Positions 11,444 through 21,927 of a stretch of 64,000 nt of DNA are shown one piece after another. The stretch spans positions 1,240,001 to 1,304,000 of the forward strand of contig JAULSU010000005.1 in NCBI GenBank assembly GCA_030512335.1. Direction: 5' to 3'. How positions within the stretch are numbered: the first letter of the stretch is position 1; every line of letters begins with the position of its first letter. This stretch comes from Immersiella caudata (taxonomy: Eukaryota > Ascomycota > Sordariomycetes > Sordariales > Lasiosphaeriaceae). Below the pieces are notes generated by a model. That model had not been told where the DNA came from, ran no database searches, and saw only the letters and a list, made by a program, of their open reading frames with translations. A program made the position numbers and the translations under genes.

Positions 11444-12098
11444 CTAGTCCGACCCAAGACAAATCTTTTCAATCGAACGACAACAAGCCGGATACGCAAA
11501 CCAGTTGCTGCACCCCTGCACGGGACAATCCGGGACAGCCTCCCTCCCCTGTTGGCAATACGGCGGCGGCCCAAACGGCACATTGGCCAATCCCGGTGTG
11601 TTGGGGTATCTGACACAGTCACTCGTAAATCCCTCTCCGAATTTCTCTGCGCAGTTTGTGTCTGAGAAGGCCGCGGCAATTCTATCTGAGGGGTCTCCTC
11701 GGATGTAGCACTACACCAAGTCAGATTCAAGACCAAGTTGTGGACATTCTGGAGGGCCCATACAGTATTCCAACCAGGATGCGTCTGCGGGATCCCAGCG
11801 TTCTTTCCGTTTTCTTCCGCAACCGCCGTGATCAAGACGTATTGCCCTCCAGCAGCAGCGCAAACTCCCTCGACGCTGGAAGTACCTTTCACTTTGGAGG
11901 AGCAGGTGCATATTGTGAAGTTGGGCAGACTTGATCCGGTTAGTATTGGGGGTTTGGGTCTCTTTTGCTGCTAGGTAGATAGGGGGCTTACTCTACTTGG
12001 CGAGGAAGTAGGTGGTAGGCTGAGGCCAGAGCTGGGATGGTGGATAAAAGCGATAGCGCAAGGAAAGTAGACTGGCGTCGACGTGATGGATACGGCAT
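11444..12098 (-). CDS. Small cysteine-rich secreted protein
   Basis: The first exon (12098-11992) encodes a signal peptide with hydrophobic core FLALSLLSTIPALASA and a short pro-like PRQ sequence. After an intron (acceptor before 11929) follows FTICTCSSKVKG...VCAAAGG. A later exon ends at 11444 and contains many cysteines (NCAEKFGEGFTSDC, YC, DC, GC, ACC, IC). The exact internal splice between about 11900 and 11700 is uncertain: there is either one intron of about 190 nt or two shorter ones. The pattern of a signal peptide plus eight or more cysteines in roughly 110-150 aa fits candidate effectors or cell-surface proteins. No family is recognised. Gene existence is better supported than the exact structure. 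Confidence 0.6.
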
Positions 12099-12461
12099 TG
12101 TGATGATCCTGGGCTACTTGCAACAAAACAAGCCTGCAAGAAGAGAGAAATGTTGACATATGCGGGTCGGGGTATTTTTGACCGCATCATGTGGACGGCT
12201 TGGACGTGGCAGTGGGGGTATCGCCGATGATAAATAAGATGGAGACGACATCGCGGAGAATTGCCGAAATCAGTCCCGTGTCCTCAGCCGGCTGAATGGT
12301 ATATGAACTGCATCAAAATCCTGCTACTTCAAGTGATGTGCCAAGCTGCAATCCAGAAGGGAGAGATATCAAGACAAATGTACCGTATTTCCGCGGTAAA
12401 TGCTTAGGTAAGGTCCAGATGTCGTTCAAGTTCAGCGGGTCCCTCTTTGCGCGCGTCGTCC
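12099..12461. other. Intergenic spacer
   Basis: About 360 bp between two minus-strand genes. No feature seen beyond the presumed promoter of the cysteine-rich protein. Confidence 0.5.
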
Positions 12462-14174
12462 TCAGGGGAATCCGGCCTCCTGGTAACTTGATTCGTCGGC
12501 TCCGATGTAAAGGTAAAACGCATGATTGCCCTCGTATAACCCCCTGGTTAGTCTGGCCGTGAAAGTGATGACATGCCTGTCAATCGACTCATAATGAGAT
12601 CCCTTGCTCATGCTCTGGAATTCTGTGCTGGACTGTGTTTCATCATCCTGCCTAGAGTGAAAGAAATACGATTGAATATGGTCGACTGACACGTAGTCAC
12701 ATGCCTCAGTCCGTCGCTCCATGTATTGGAACACTTCGGTGAACTGAGGGTGGTCTTCTGGCAACACACGGCAGATTGGTTCTTCAATGGTTGAGCATCC
12801 CACGACGACTTTGAACTCTTCGCCAGTGTGCGCGCAGATAACCTGAAACCGAACGAGGGGCACGATGCCCCTACCCTGGGTCAAGATCAGCGATCTGACC
12901 GGATCCCACAAGTCCGGGGGCATAACATGTACCAGCTTGCAAACGGTTTTGCTCTTTTCCACACGAGGAGTGATGGAGCCATGAAAGCGGAAATTCCTAA
13001 GACTCCACCGGTTGTTGGGGGGCAAAATCTTCCGGATATGAATCGTTTCCTTTGGATAGACAACCTGATCGTCGTCGCCGGCAGCAGTGTAAGTGGCGTC
13101 AGCTTGACTGCGGACAAACCCGAAGCGTGTTTTGGCCACCCCCACTCCCATCCAGCCACTGGGGAGAGTGGAGCTGGCACCCTTCCCCTGACAAATGCCC
13201 AGGTCCAAAATGCCGTCTTTGCTGAAACGTTCGGAGCGAACCAGCGACGCTTCGATCCGCAGACCCTTATTCGTGACGGCGAACTCCCTGTCAAGAAGGC
13301 CACCTGAATCCCTCAATTCCACAGTACCGCAACCTTGAAATTCCCGTGGCGATCTAGCGAAGAGGCCTCTGTACGCGCCGCCAGCAAGGTCGTCATCCGA
13401 ATCGCCCGTGTCATCTACTGAGTGTGAACTTGAGGTGACTTGAGTCCACGCAAACAAGGAGAGGTCGCAACTCTGCTTTGTGATCTCCTCTTGCAGCCTG
13501 ATAAAGGCCTACTCGCCCTCGCCGTAAATCATGGGCATGTGAATGTCAAAGAGGCCCATCAAGCAGTACGCTTGATCCTCAACCCGGGTTGTTTTCCTCT
13601 CCGAGGCCCATGACATCCTTCTTGCAACCGCTACCTGCTTGAGGCGCCTGCTGTTTACCAGAACCTTAAGATCGACTCCGCTGGCAGCGGAGATTTTCTG
13701 CCTCGAACCATTCTTCGTGGTCCTCAGATTCCATTCCCGGTCGTAGAACTCGACTTCGTCCGGTGCAATCAACTCCTGGAGCGTCCAACCTCTTGTCAAC
13801 CACTTGCAGCGATGGAACCCGTCGTCAAAGTCCACTTCGGGCTCGAGGTCGGAGAGATAGGCAAAGTAAACGTCGGCATCGCGATACCACTGGAACATGG
13901 AGTTGATGGCCTCCGAAAGCTCGGCGCTGCTGGACTTATCAATGCAGCAGGTGTCGACCCAAGCGTATGCGAGACCCCGGGCAAGCGCCAATTCGCAAGT
14001 CTTGTTGATCTTGGCAAGACCGTGCTGGTCGGGCGCGGCTGGTGTCGGGCGGCGTGGATAGTGCTGGAAGGAAACTTCGGCCGAACCCCAAGTGTGAGAG
14101 AGAATAGCGTACGAGCGCTCCCGGGGATTCTGGACAAATTCCAGATCCCTGGTGATCGCGTTGATAAGCCACAT
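12462..14174 (-). pseudogene. HET-E-type HET gene with one in-frame stop
   Basis: One continuous reading frame of 571 codons from ATG 14174 to the stop at 12462, interrupted only by TAG at 13511-13509. The N-terminus MWLINAITRDLEF, then YAILSHTWG, YAWVDTCCIDKSS, FAYLSDLE, RGWTLQELIAPDEVEFY and MGLFDIHMPMIYGEGE are the hallmarks of HET-E/HET-D-like proteins. The family continues KAFIRLQEEI where this copy has stop-AFIRLQEEI, so an AAG to TAG change explains it. The remaining about 345 codons (DUF8212-like region) are open. There is no room for an intron to remove the stop. Either a null allele or, less likely, a readthrough or sequence error. The neighbouring HET genes suggest a local allorecognition block. 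Confidence 0.8.
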
Positions 14175-14775
14175 TGCGTCAGGTGGTTCGGTGCCGATGA
14201 GTTGGGCAAGAACGATGCAGGGAGGTCAGCCCCGCCTCGGCCCTTCGTGGTGAGCCAAAAATACCGCTTCAAATCGGCAAGGCAGCCATGGCAAGTCACG
14301 TGGCACGCCCCGATCACCGCGACGCTGCTTCTGCGTGTCCTTGACTGCGATCTCCTGCTGGCTCTCACAATCTTTGTCTCCACCCTGAAAGGGGACACAC
14401 TCGATCTTCCCCGTGTGCAGGGCGAAGTTGATTTCGGCTCAAGCTGACATTGAGGTAAAGCAGGTGGCAGGAAAGTGGCTTCACCGGGCGGGGTACTCCT
14501 GGCTCGCACACGATCCTGCATTCCCATGTGCCTCTTTTTTCAGGCGTCGTGAGGTGTGTTCTGACGAGACGGTGAAGATGTGTCAAAGCAAAGGTGCTGC
14601 ATTTGAGCTGCAGAGCATCGGATGATGAGCAGAGTCAGGCTGCCGGCCTGGAACTGCGTATCTGCTCCACGCGTCCTTTTTCTGTTGAGCAGGGCCCGCC
14701 TCTCATCGTTTTTCTCGTCGGTCGTCAAACTCAAGACGGCCAAAACCAGAAGTCGATCTCAAGAGTTGAGGTCAA
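14175..14775. other. Intergenic spacer between divergent genes
   Basis: About 600 bp upstream of both the HET-E-type gene and the ankyrin remnant. No convincing gene, RNA or repeat was seen. Confidence 0.45.
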
Positions 14776-15578
14776 ATGGCAACCGCCGCGCCCCTCTCGT
14801 CTCGACTTTCAGGTCGCCATCATCTGTGCACTCGCTCTTGAGGCCGATGCTGTCCTCGGACTCCTCTACCACCACTGGGACCGGCTGGATGGCATACCCC
14901 CAGATGACTCCAATTCCTATTCGGCTGGTGTCATCGGTTGCCACAATGTTATTCTTGTTTCAAGGCTGGAAAAGAGAACCACGGCTTTGCACTGCGCCGT
15001 GGAGGCTGCCGGTGGGAACAGCCTCGAAATTCTGCGGGTGCTGCTAGGTGCGCTGCGTGCGCTGCCACGGCGTGCGGTCAACTCCGTCGGCTACATCCGC
15101 CTTGTTCATGCCGCCAGCCCAAGCAGACGCGCCCGTGGGCGATTCACACTAGCGCCGGACGAAGGCGCGAGATACCTGCAAAGCTGTACCGTGCTGACCT
15201 GGGCAGCCATGCATCGAAGCCGTCAAGACGTTGAGAGGGGCTGGAGCGGATGTGAACTCCCGGGACAATTGGCCGATGGTTACTCCCTTGATGGGCCAAT
15301 GCTTTCTTGCGGCTGCAACTGGCAGAGAGGTCGAAGTGACCATTTCACTTCTGACAAGCGGAGCCTACATCGATCTGCAGGATCGTCTGGGGAACACTGC
15401 ACTCCATGTTGCAGTGGCTGGTGGGAATTCAGCCATCACGATGACGTTGATTAATGCCGGTGTTTCCACTACTATACCGAGCCATGACGATTATACAGTA
15501 TATGACGTTGCCAACGAGACGAGGGGGCTCTCACCGGAGGATAGGCTCGCACTTTTAGCGCCACAACGCAAGATGTAG
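14776..15578 (+). pseudogene. Nucleoside phosphorylase-ankyrin remnant
   Basis: Near 14800 the frame reads RPSRLDFQVAIICALALEAD, the typical start of the PNP/UDP phosphorylase domain that opens many fungal NLR-like proteins. Within 50 codons, in the same frame, it passes straight to ankyrin sequence (TTALHCAVEAAGG, SLEILRVLL), so most of the phosphorylase and any NACHT domain are missing. After frame changes, two further ankyrin-like units appear near 15240-15520 (ADVNSRDNW, TALHVAVAGG, LINAGV), ending at 15578. No in-frame ATG lies close to the phosphorylase start. Inference: an internally deleted, frameshifted relic of a PNP-(NACHT)-ankyrin protein. Confidence 0.65.
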
Positions 15579-15709
15579 TATTCAAGATGAAAAGGGAAAG
15601 CTAAGTGCCGCCTAATGAGAAAATATACAACAGCCGTTCGCACCGTACATGAAAGTGTATGTCGTAATGTAGCCACAAGACGATGAAATATTCCGCGACC
15701 CATGCAGTT

Positions 15710-16808
15710 TTAGCGCAGATATATCAACATCGTAATGATAACTCCCAGAAGCCCTGTGGTGGTCAAAGATGGCAGGCCCTTTGCTGCAGCGGATTCCGGC
15801 ACCCCGGGGCTCATGTTTGCGAGGCTGGCCTGGTTCAGGTCGATAGCTTTGAGGCATGTGAGCTGCGCTTCAGACTGCGTGATAGCGGTCCCGTTGGTAT
15901 TGGTATTGGCGTAGAAGACGGTCAAGATGGGCGTGATGACGAAGAGTTCCCTGATGGCGTTGTTGACGAGGCCATCGCCCTGTTGGGAAAGGTCAGCATA
16001 AAATCATGTAGAATTTTACGCTCAAACATACTGTCGTGTCGATTCTCATGACGCGCGTCAAGTCAAACGACTTGGGCTGAACCGGCCAACAGTTGGACGA
16101 GACATTCTGCTCGGGCGTGATAGGCTCAGGGGCACCAGCACCGCTTAAGACTATAAATGGTCAGCCAAACTTCCCACATCGACCATAACTGATAATCAAC
16201 ATACCTCTAGCCTCAACCCCCATCCATCTCGTCCCCGCCACAGCACCCGCACACTCCCCATCCAAATTCGCCTTAAACTCTGTCTGCAACTTCCCACACG
16301 CCTGCTCCCCCGCCAACCCCCTCAAATCCACCCCCTTCGCCCTCTCCACCAGCTTCCTCACACACGACTCACTCATCGCCTGCGCGCAGGTCCCCTGCGA
16401 GACATCCACAGGCAACGTGCCCTCCACCCACTTCACCCTGTCACTGACTTTGGTAAAAAACAACGCACATGCCCCGCCGTCGGTGACGTTCAAGTTGTTG
16501 GAAGCCAGAAAGAAATCTTTGATGAAGTGGCGCGTCTCGAGATCCTTGCCGACGATGGCTTGCACCCATGAGAGACCAGAGGTGTCTGGGATCTTGGCGA
16601 CGCCGACGTTGGTGTAGGTTTCGTTGGTGAGGGTGCAGGAGACGGTGGTGGTGGTGCCTTTGGTGGGGCATTGGACGTCGGCGCAGGATTGGATGGTGCG
16701 GCCGAGGAAGTAGGATTTGTCAAAAGTTTGGGCTTGGGTTTGGGCTTGGGTTTGGGCGGTAGTGAGGAGGGTGAGGAGGGTAAGGGTGGTGATTGATTTG
16801 GAGGGCAT
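15710..16808 (-). CDS. Secreted GPI-anchor-type protein, unknown family
   Basis: Three exons (16808-16205, 16150-16032, 15979-15710) with GTATGT donors and CAG/TAG acceptors keep phase and give 330 aa. The N-terminus is a signal peptide followed by a (QA/QT)n stretch (TQAQTQAQTQAQTF). The body has paired cysteines (SCADVQC, GACALF, GTCAQAMSESC, CGKLQ, GEC), an NxS/T sequon cluster and a conserved-looking SWVQAIVGKDLETRHF. The C-terminus is PSLTTTGLLGVIITMLIYLR, a hydrophobic tail preceded by small residues, as in GPI-anchored or single-pass cell-surface proteins. No enzyme motif is seen. Likely located at the cell wall or plasma membrane. Confidence 0.75.
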
Positions 16809-17889
16809 TCTTTTGATGTTTCTTTTTGGAACGCTGCAAGTAGTAGTTGGGGAAAGTGGTAGTTGGGGAAAGTGGATAGAAAGAAAAGTGAGATGTAAAC
16901 CCTGACAACCCAGCTGCCAGGCGATGCAGAAGCGAAGTAGAAGGCGAAAATGAGAAGAGCGGGAGGAACAAGCTGACGTCTAAACGGGGATGTTCTTGGG
17001 TCCGGTTATAGTAATGTTCAAGAAAGAAAGACAAGCAGAGAACATTTCATCGGTCCGCGCTTGGAGGCGGCCCGAAGTGGGGCGCCCGGTTGTCAGTTTC
17101 GGTAAGCGCCGAGTCCGGCCCCCGTGTTTCTGGCCGCCAAACCAGGCCAACCAGCGAGGTCGCACCAACCAAAAACGCAACCCTCAGCCCTATTAATTTC
17201 TCGGCGGTAACACAACGATACAAATTGACTCAACTATGCGCGCTGCGCCGACATTGTGCATATCGAGCCCCGGGTTTCGCTTTTGGGGCACTCACAACCA
17301 GACCCAGTCCCTCGGGACCGGGTTCCACTTTACCGGCCCCACTTTTCCCTGCATACCACGCTCCGTATTTTTTTTCCGGGGACTTGTACCCGGTGCCTTG
17401 GCATACACGTATTCTCCACCACATCCCAGGAGTTGGCCATTATCTCAACCATCATCACCAGACGCCGATGCCGCCACGGAGCCTGATCAAAGCGGCGACT
17501 CTGCTCTGCGTGATTGAGCACTCGTAATTTCGACCTCGACCACTCACGTCCTTTCAGGAACGGATGAAATTCATGTTGGTTAGAGATACCTTGTCTGCGA
17601 ACGCAGCTGGCCGTGTTAAGGCCGCAGCGAAATGCGATCGAGCCGGGAGCTGTTGCCAGCCACCGGGCCTTAAGTTGATGAGCTAGACACGTGCAGGTAT
17701 AAAATCCCATCACCACTTCTCGCGACTGGCACGAGACCATCATGTCTGACGTTTATTCGTGCTCGAATCATCTCTTCTCGTTCTCCACTGCAATCTCCAC
17801 TCGTCAGGAGCTCCGGCAGCCCCTTTTTTGCTTCCCGTTTTATTCGTTACATTCTTTATTCATGGTCCACTTATAATTACCTAGCCACA
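16809..17889. promoter_or_regulatory. Divergent promoter region with TATA box
   Basis: About 1.08 kb between divergently transcribed secreted-protein genes. A TATAAAA at 17698-17704 lies about 190 bp before the ATG at 17890 and is a plausible core promoter for that gene. No gene was supported in the rest. Confidence 0.45.
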
Positions 17890-19041
17890 ATGGCAGGCCG
17901 CGCCTTGCAAGGTTTCGTCGAGGTGATCGGAGTAGTCTCGGGTCTCCTCGGCATCGTCCAATTCGGCATGGACAACTTCGCGGGCGAAGACGACTCGGTC
18001 AACTCCATCATCAAGATTGCCGTCGGCCTTGACGGCGGCGGCCTAAGCAACGCAGGCGGTGACCTCCCCGACGTCCGTCTCTTCAACGAGTTTGGCGACT
18101 TCCTAGGCATGTCTGCCGACCCGGGCTTCGTCGCCGACGGCACAATGGCGGAAATCAAGGTCCGCCACGACGGCGACCTCGGACAACAAGCAACGTACAC
18201 GTTATTCAGCGCCAACAACAACGCCATCTGCATCGGCATGGCGACCATCACCTGGCCCGACGGCAGCAACTGGGGCTGGACAGCGCAGTGGGCCGACCCG
18301 TGCGGGGCCTCTTGGTTTTTTTCCAACTTGCGCTTCAAGGGGGCTCCTGACGACCCGATTTGCATGTGGATCGACGCCAACGGTGACCAGCCACACACGG
18401 GTTTCCAAATCCACTGGCCTTCCTGGGCGCCCGAGACTCCGCCAGAGCAGCGCACGCCAGAGGATCAGGTCGGGACGTCCTTGACCGAGGAGCAGCTTTG
18501 CTTCAGCGGGCCGCCGTTCCAGCTCAAGACGGAACCCGGCCCGCGGGGGATTGTCTTTGCGCCGCCTAGACGAGGATTCACCAAGGAGAGGCGAGGTCGC
18601 AAGAAGAGGCATGCAAGCATCACTGCCAGGTTCAACGAAACCACCTCTGGGTTCAACGAAACCACCTCTGGGTTCAATGAAACCACCCCCGGGAACAACG
18701 GAACCATCATCGCCAACCAGACGCAAACCCTATCCGCAAAAAGTTCCTACCGACCATGGTACCGAGATCAGCTTGTCGTAGACTACAACCCAGCTCGATC
18801 CGCCAAGCGACTGTGCAACAGCGACACCTCGGCCGGACCGGACTTTGCGAACCACGCTGAGGGCCTCTTCTGCAGCATGGAGGACAAGACGATATATCCC
18901 TTTTGTGATGGGGTAGAAACCACGACGGAATGTTTCGACACGGAGCGGCAAGAGGTTATTTCAGGAAGTGCTGTTCTGCCACGGGAAAATAGGAAGAGGA
19001 AGTATGCCAAGGTGTTGACTTGGGAGGGATCTGGTTCTTGA
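17890..19041 (+). CDS. Uncharacterised protein with NETTSG repeats
   Basis: Single exon, 383 aa, unknown family. The N-terminus has a hydrophobic stretch (VEVIGVVSGLLGIVQFGMDNF) that could be a signal anchor. A globular tryptophan-rich middle (residues about 30-190; GWTAQWADPCGASWFF, CMWIDANGDQPHTGFQIHWPSW) is followed by a basic segment RRGRKKRH that resembles a dibasic processing site. Then come three perfect or near-perfect repeats FNETTSG, each with an N-glycosylation sequon. A second cysteine-containing domain follows (CNSDTSAGPDFANHAEGLFC, FCDG, ECFD). The architecture suggests a secreted or surface glycoprotein, perhaps cleaved at the basic site. Function unknown. Confidence 0.75.
   Translation: MAGRALQGFVEVIGVVSGLLGIVQFGMDNFAGEDDSVNSIIKIAVGLDGGGLSNAGGDLPDVRLFNEFGDFLGMSADPGFVADGTMAEIKVRHDGDLGQQATYTLFSANNNAICIGMATITWPDGSNWGWTAQWADPCGASWFFSNLRFKGAPDDPICMWIDANGDQPHTGFQIHWPSWAPETPPEQRTPEDQVGTSLTEEQLCFSGPPFQLKTEPGPRGIVFAPPRRGFTKERRGRKKRHASITARFNETTSGFNETTSGFNETTPGNNGTIIANQTQTLSAKSSYRPWYRDQLVVDYNPARSAKRLCNSDTSAGPDFANHAEGLFCSMEDKTIYPFCDGVETTTECFDTERQEVISGSAVLPRENRKRKYAKVLTWEGSGS
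18631..18693 (+). repeat. Three 21-bp tandem repeats (coding)
   Basis: Three head-to-tail 21-nt units, the third with a few changes, each encoding FNETT(S/P)G and one NxT sequon. In-frame repeat number could vary between strains. Confidence 0.9.
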
Positions 19042-19299
19042 ATTGTGGGATGGGCGAAGTCGGGCGGGGGGGGGGGGGGGGAGGGGGGTATAGCTGGCGC
19101 TGGGAAACCCTTATAGCCTGGTGATGAGAATGAAGGGATCAAGTAATTAATCAAGATGTTTGATACCCAAGCTACCTATCTATTGCTGCATCATTTGAAA
19201 CTGTCAACAGCTTTTCCCTCGCGCGTCTATATCTTTTCTTCTCAGCGTGCCGCCTACCCCTGCACCTCGACTAAATTCCCATTCTAGATCCAAAACCAA
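19042..19299. other. Spacer with G-rich tract
   Basis: 3' flank of the repeat protein. An almost pure G run spans about 19066-19087. Nothing else was recognised. Confidence 0.6.
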
Positions 19300-19339
19300 C
19301 AGCACACCCAGCAGCCCCCGCCCAATTTACTAGGCCTTC

Positions 19340-19625
19340 TCGAGATGGCTCTCCCACGCCTCCCTGACCAACCCAAACCCCGTGCCAACTGGTCCTTGAA
19401 AATTTGGCAACAACCCCACCCGCCTAAACACATTCTCCCCAAGCCTTTAAAATCTCTCCTGCGCTTCCCTCGCATCGGGAACGATCAAGCCCAAGTGACG
19501 AAACTTCTGCCATACTTTCCTTTTCAACCCCCTCTGCGGACTGACGTGCGTGGTAAACAGGTGTTGGGAGCCGAGGACGTCGCGGTACCGGGCGATGCTG
19601 CGGCTGATGTTGCGGAGGTTTGATG
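19340..19625 (-). pseudogene. Possible short gene remnant, unknown
   Basis: The minus strand reads an open stretch with a protein-like composition (SRSIARYRDVLGSQHLF, VWQKFRHLGLIVPDAREAQ, one TAA, then GENVFRRVGLLPNFQGPVG and FGLVREAWESHL). The internal stop and the lack of a start suggest a decayed gene fragment of no recognised family. The opposite strand carries an ATG-initiated 92-aa open frame of proline-rich composition, judged less likely. Confidence 0.3.
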
Positions 19626-20111
19626 GTGGCGTGGTGGAGGAAGTAACCTGTTGTTTGGGAGGGAGGTGGTCTAATGGGGAGTTCTACAAGGGCTGCGCAA
19701 ATTGGTATAATTCGCCAGGCCGCATCGGCCTTTGCAGGACGGCTAGCCTTCCAGGTGTGCACGGTAGCCGGCCCGCTCTTGTTATTTTTCTATTAGAAGA
19801 TAAAGTTTTAGCTAAAAGTCCATCTTTACGAAAATGGACGGAACAGCCTGGTCGCATTCCTCGGGTTGCGTGCTTCATTCTTTCCAATGCAACCTTGCGG
19901 CACGCGGTGGGGCATATTTACCCCGCCCTGTGTGGCCGGACTCCTGTGTCCTACGAACCCGAGATACGATATGCCACGCATTCCCCGGTTTCCGACTTGT
20001 AAGACATCGGGGGGATCGGGGCCGCCTCACACTGGGACGTTTATAAGAGATGCAATGGATGCTCAATTCCGTCCCGGGAGCACAAAGACAACAAAATAAT
20101 CACGTTGAAAA

Positions 20112-21927
20112 ATGGCGATCCAACTGCGCCCACTGATTGCGATCCTCTTGTTCGGCGCCGCCCTAACAGCCGCCGCTCCTTCTCCGAAATGCCGGTGCGG
20201 GCCCGCAGAACCCTGCTGGCCGCCCGAACCGGCGTGGAACGCGCTCAACGCCTCCATCGACGGCAACCTCGTCGCCGTCCGGCCGTTCGCCTCGGTTTGC
20301 CATGATCCGACATACGACCTAGACGCATGCCAAATTGCGAAGCGCATGTCCAACGAGTCCCTGTGGCTCTCAGCGAATCCCGGTGCTGTGCAATCTGCCA
20401 ACTGGGCGTCCCTTCCTCAGCGAAACGAGACATGCTACATTGACACGCACAAATCACTTCCCTGCGGACAGGGGAGAATTTCCCTCTACTCGGCCGTCGT
20501 TCGCAAGACAGAGCAAATCCAGGCCGCAGTTCGCTTTGCAAAGAAGCACAATGTGCGACTTGCCATCAAAAACACTGGTCATTGCTTCCTCGGGCGTTCC
20601 GTTGCGCCTGATTCCTTGCAGATTTTGACGCATCATTTGAAGGAGATTGCTTTTGTGGATGATTTCCGGCCGACGGGGTCTCTGAACAAGAGCTGTGGGT
20701 CGGCGGTTACGATTGGCGCGGGGGTGCAGCTAAAGGAGCTGTACACGGCTCTAGGCAAGAAAAACCTCACTGCGGTGATTGGCGCGTCGCATACGGTGGG
20801 CGCAGCTGGGGGGTACATCCAAGGCGGTGGGCACTCGCCGCTGGGAACGTGGAAAGGAATGGCCGCGGATAATGCGTTGGAGTTTGAGGTTGTCACCGCC
20901 AAGGTAGGTGCCTAACCAATTAACCCACCCTCAAGAACTCGAAGGATGCAGAGCTGACGGTGTGTAGGGCGACCTCGTCACGGCGAATTCGTTCCAGAAC
21001 CCAGACCTCTTCTTCGCCCTTCGCGGAGGCGGCGGCGGCTCCTGGGGCGTAGTCACTCGCGTGACGATCCGCACCTTCCCCGACCCACCCACTGCGATCC
21101 AAAGCTTAACCATTTCCTCGGTAAACTCCACCGCCTTTTGGGCCTTCATCGAGGCGTTCCACGTCGGGCTACCGTCCATCAACGACGCCGGCGGATCCGG
21201 TTACTACTTCATCACCCCCAGTCTCAACGTCTCCACCCTTTCCATCGCCCTCTTCTTTGCCGGTCACCAAAACGGCACCATCATGGCCTCCGTTTTGGAT
21301 CCCTTAATCAACCTCGCAAACGAAACTTTCTCCCCATCCTCCGTCGTCGCCCTGCGCTTCCAAGCCCCGGGATTCCGCCACGTCATCGACCAGCTCCTCC
21401 CCGGCGATTCCGACACAACCGGTAATATCGTACGCATCGGCTCCCGCCTAGTTTCCCACAAATTCCTTTCCAGCCGCCCCGGCGCGGCCAAACTCACATC
21501 TGCCCTGCAAAACATCTCGACGCATTTCCCCAGCGCGGCGATGACAGGCCACGTCGTCTCGGGCGGACAGGTGGCGCGCAACTCGAACCTCGGCGTCGCG
21601 GTCAACCCCGCCTGGCGTCGCACCGTCACGCACCTGGTCAGCGGGGTAAGCTGGCCAGCTACCGCGGCGGTGGAAGAGCAGCGGGAAAAGGAAAGGGGGG
21701 TTACCGAGGTGATGGTGCCCATGTTGGCGGGGTTGGAACCGGATATGGGGGCGTATCTGAACGAGGCGGATGCGTACGAGAGGGATTTTCAAAAGTCGTT
21801 TTGGGGGGGTAACTACGGGAGGCTGAGAGAAATTAAGAGGAGGTGGGATCCAGAGTCGGTTTTCATCGTGAGGGCGGGGGTGGGGAGCGAGGAGTGGGAT
21901 GCGGAGGGACGGTGTCGGCTTTGGTGA
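20112..21927 (+). CDS. Secreted FAD-linked oxidase (BBE/VAO family)
   Basis: Two exons (20112-20903, 20968-21927), 583 aa. The signal peptide (LIAILLFGAALTAAAP) is followed by the FAD-binding PCMH domain: AIKNTGHCFLGRS holds the histidine that carries 8-alpha-linked FAD in this family, and ASHTVGAAGGYIQGGGHSPLG is the second pyrophosphate-binding loop. Bicovalent BBE-type enzymes have a cysteine in the second loop (CGHS-like); here it is GGHS, so probably monocovalent. The splice restores VTAKGDLVTANSFQNPDLFFALRGGGGGSWGVVT. The C-terminal BBE domain ends NYGRLREIKRRWDPESVF. Many NxS/T sites fit secretion. The substrate is unknown; relatives oxidise sugars, alkaloids or polyketide intermediates. 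A TATAAG lies at 20042. Confidence 0.88.
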
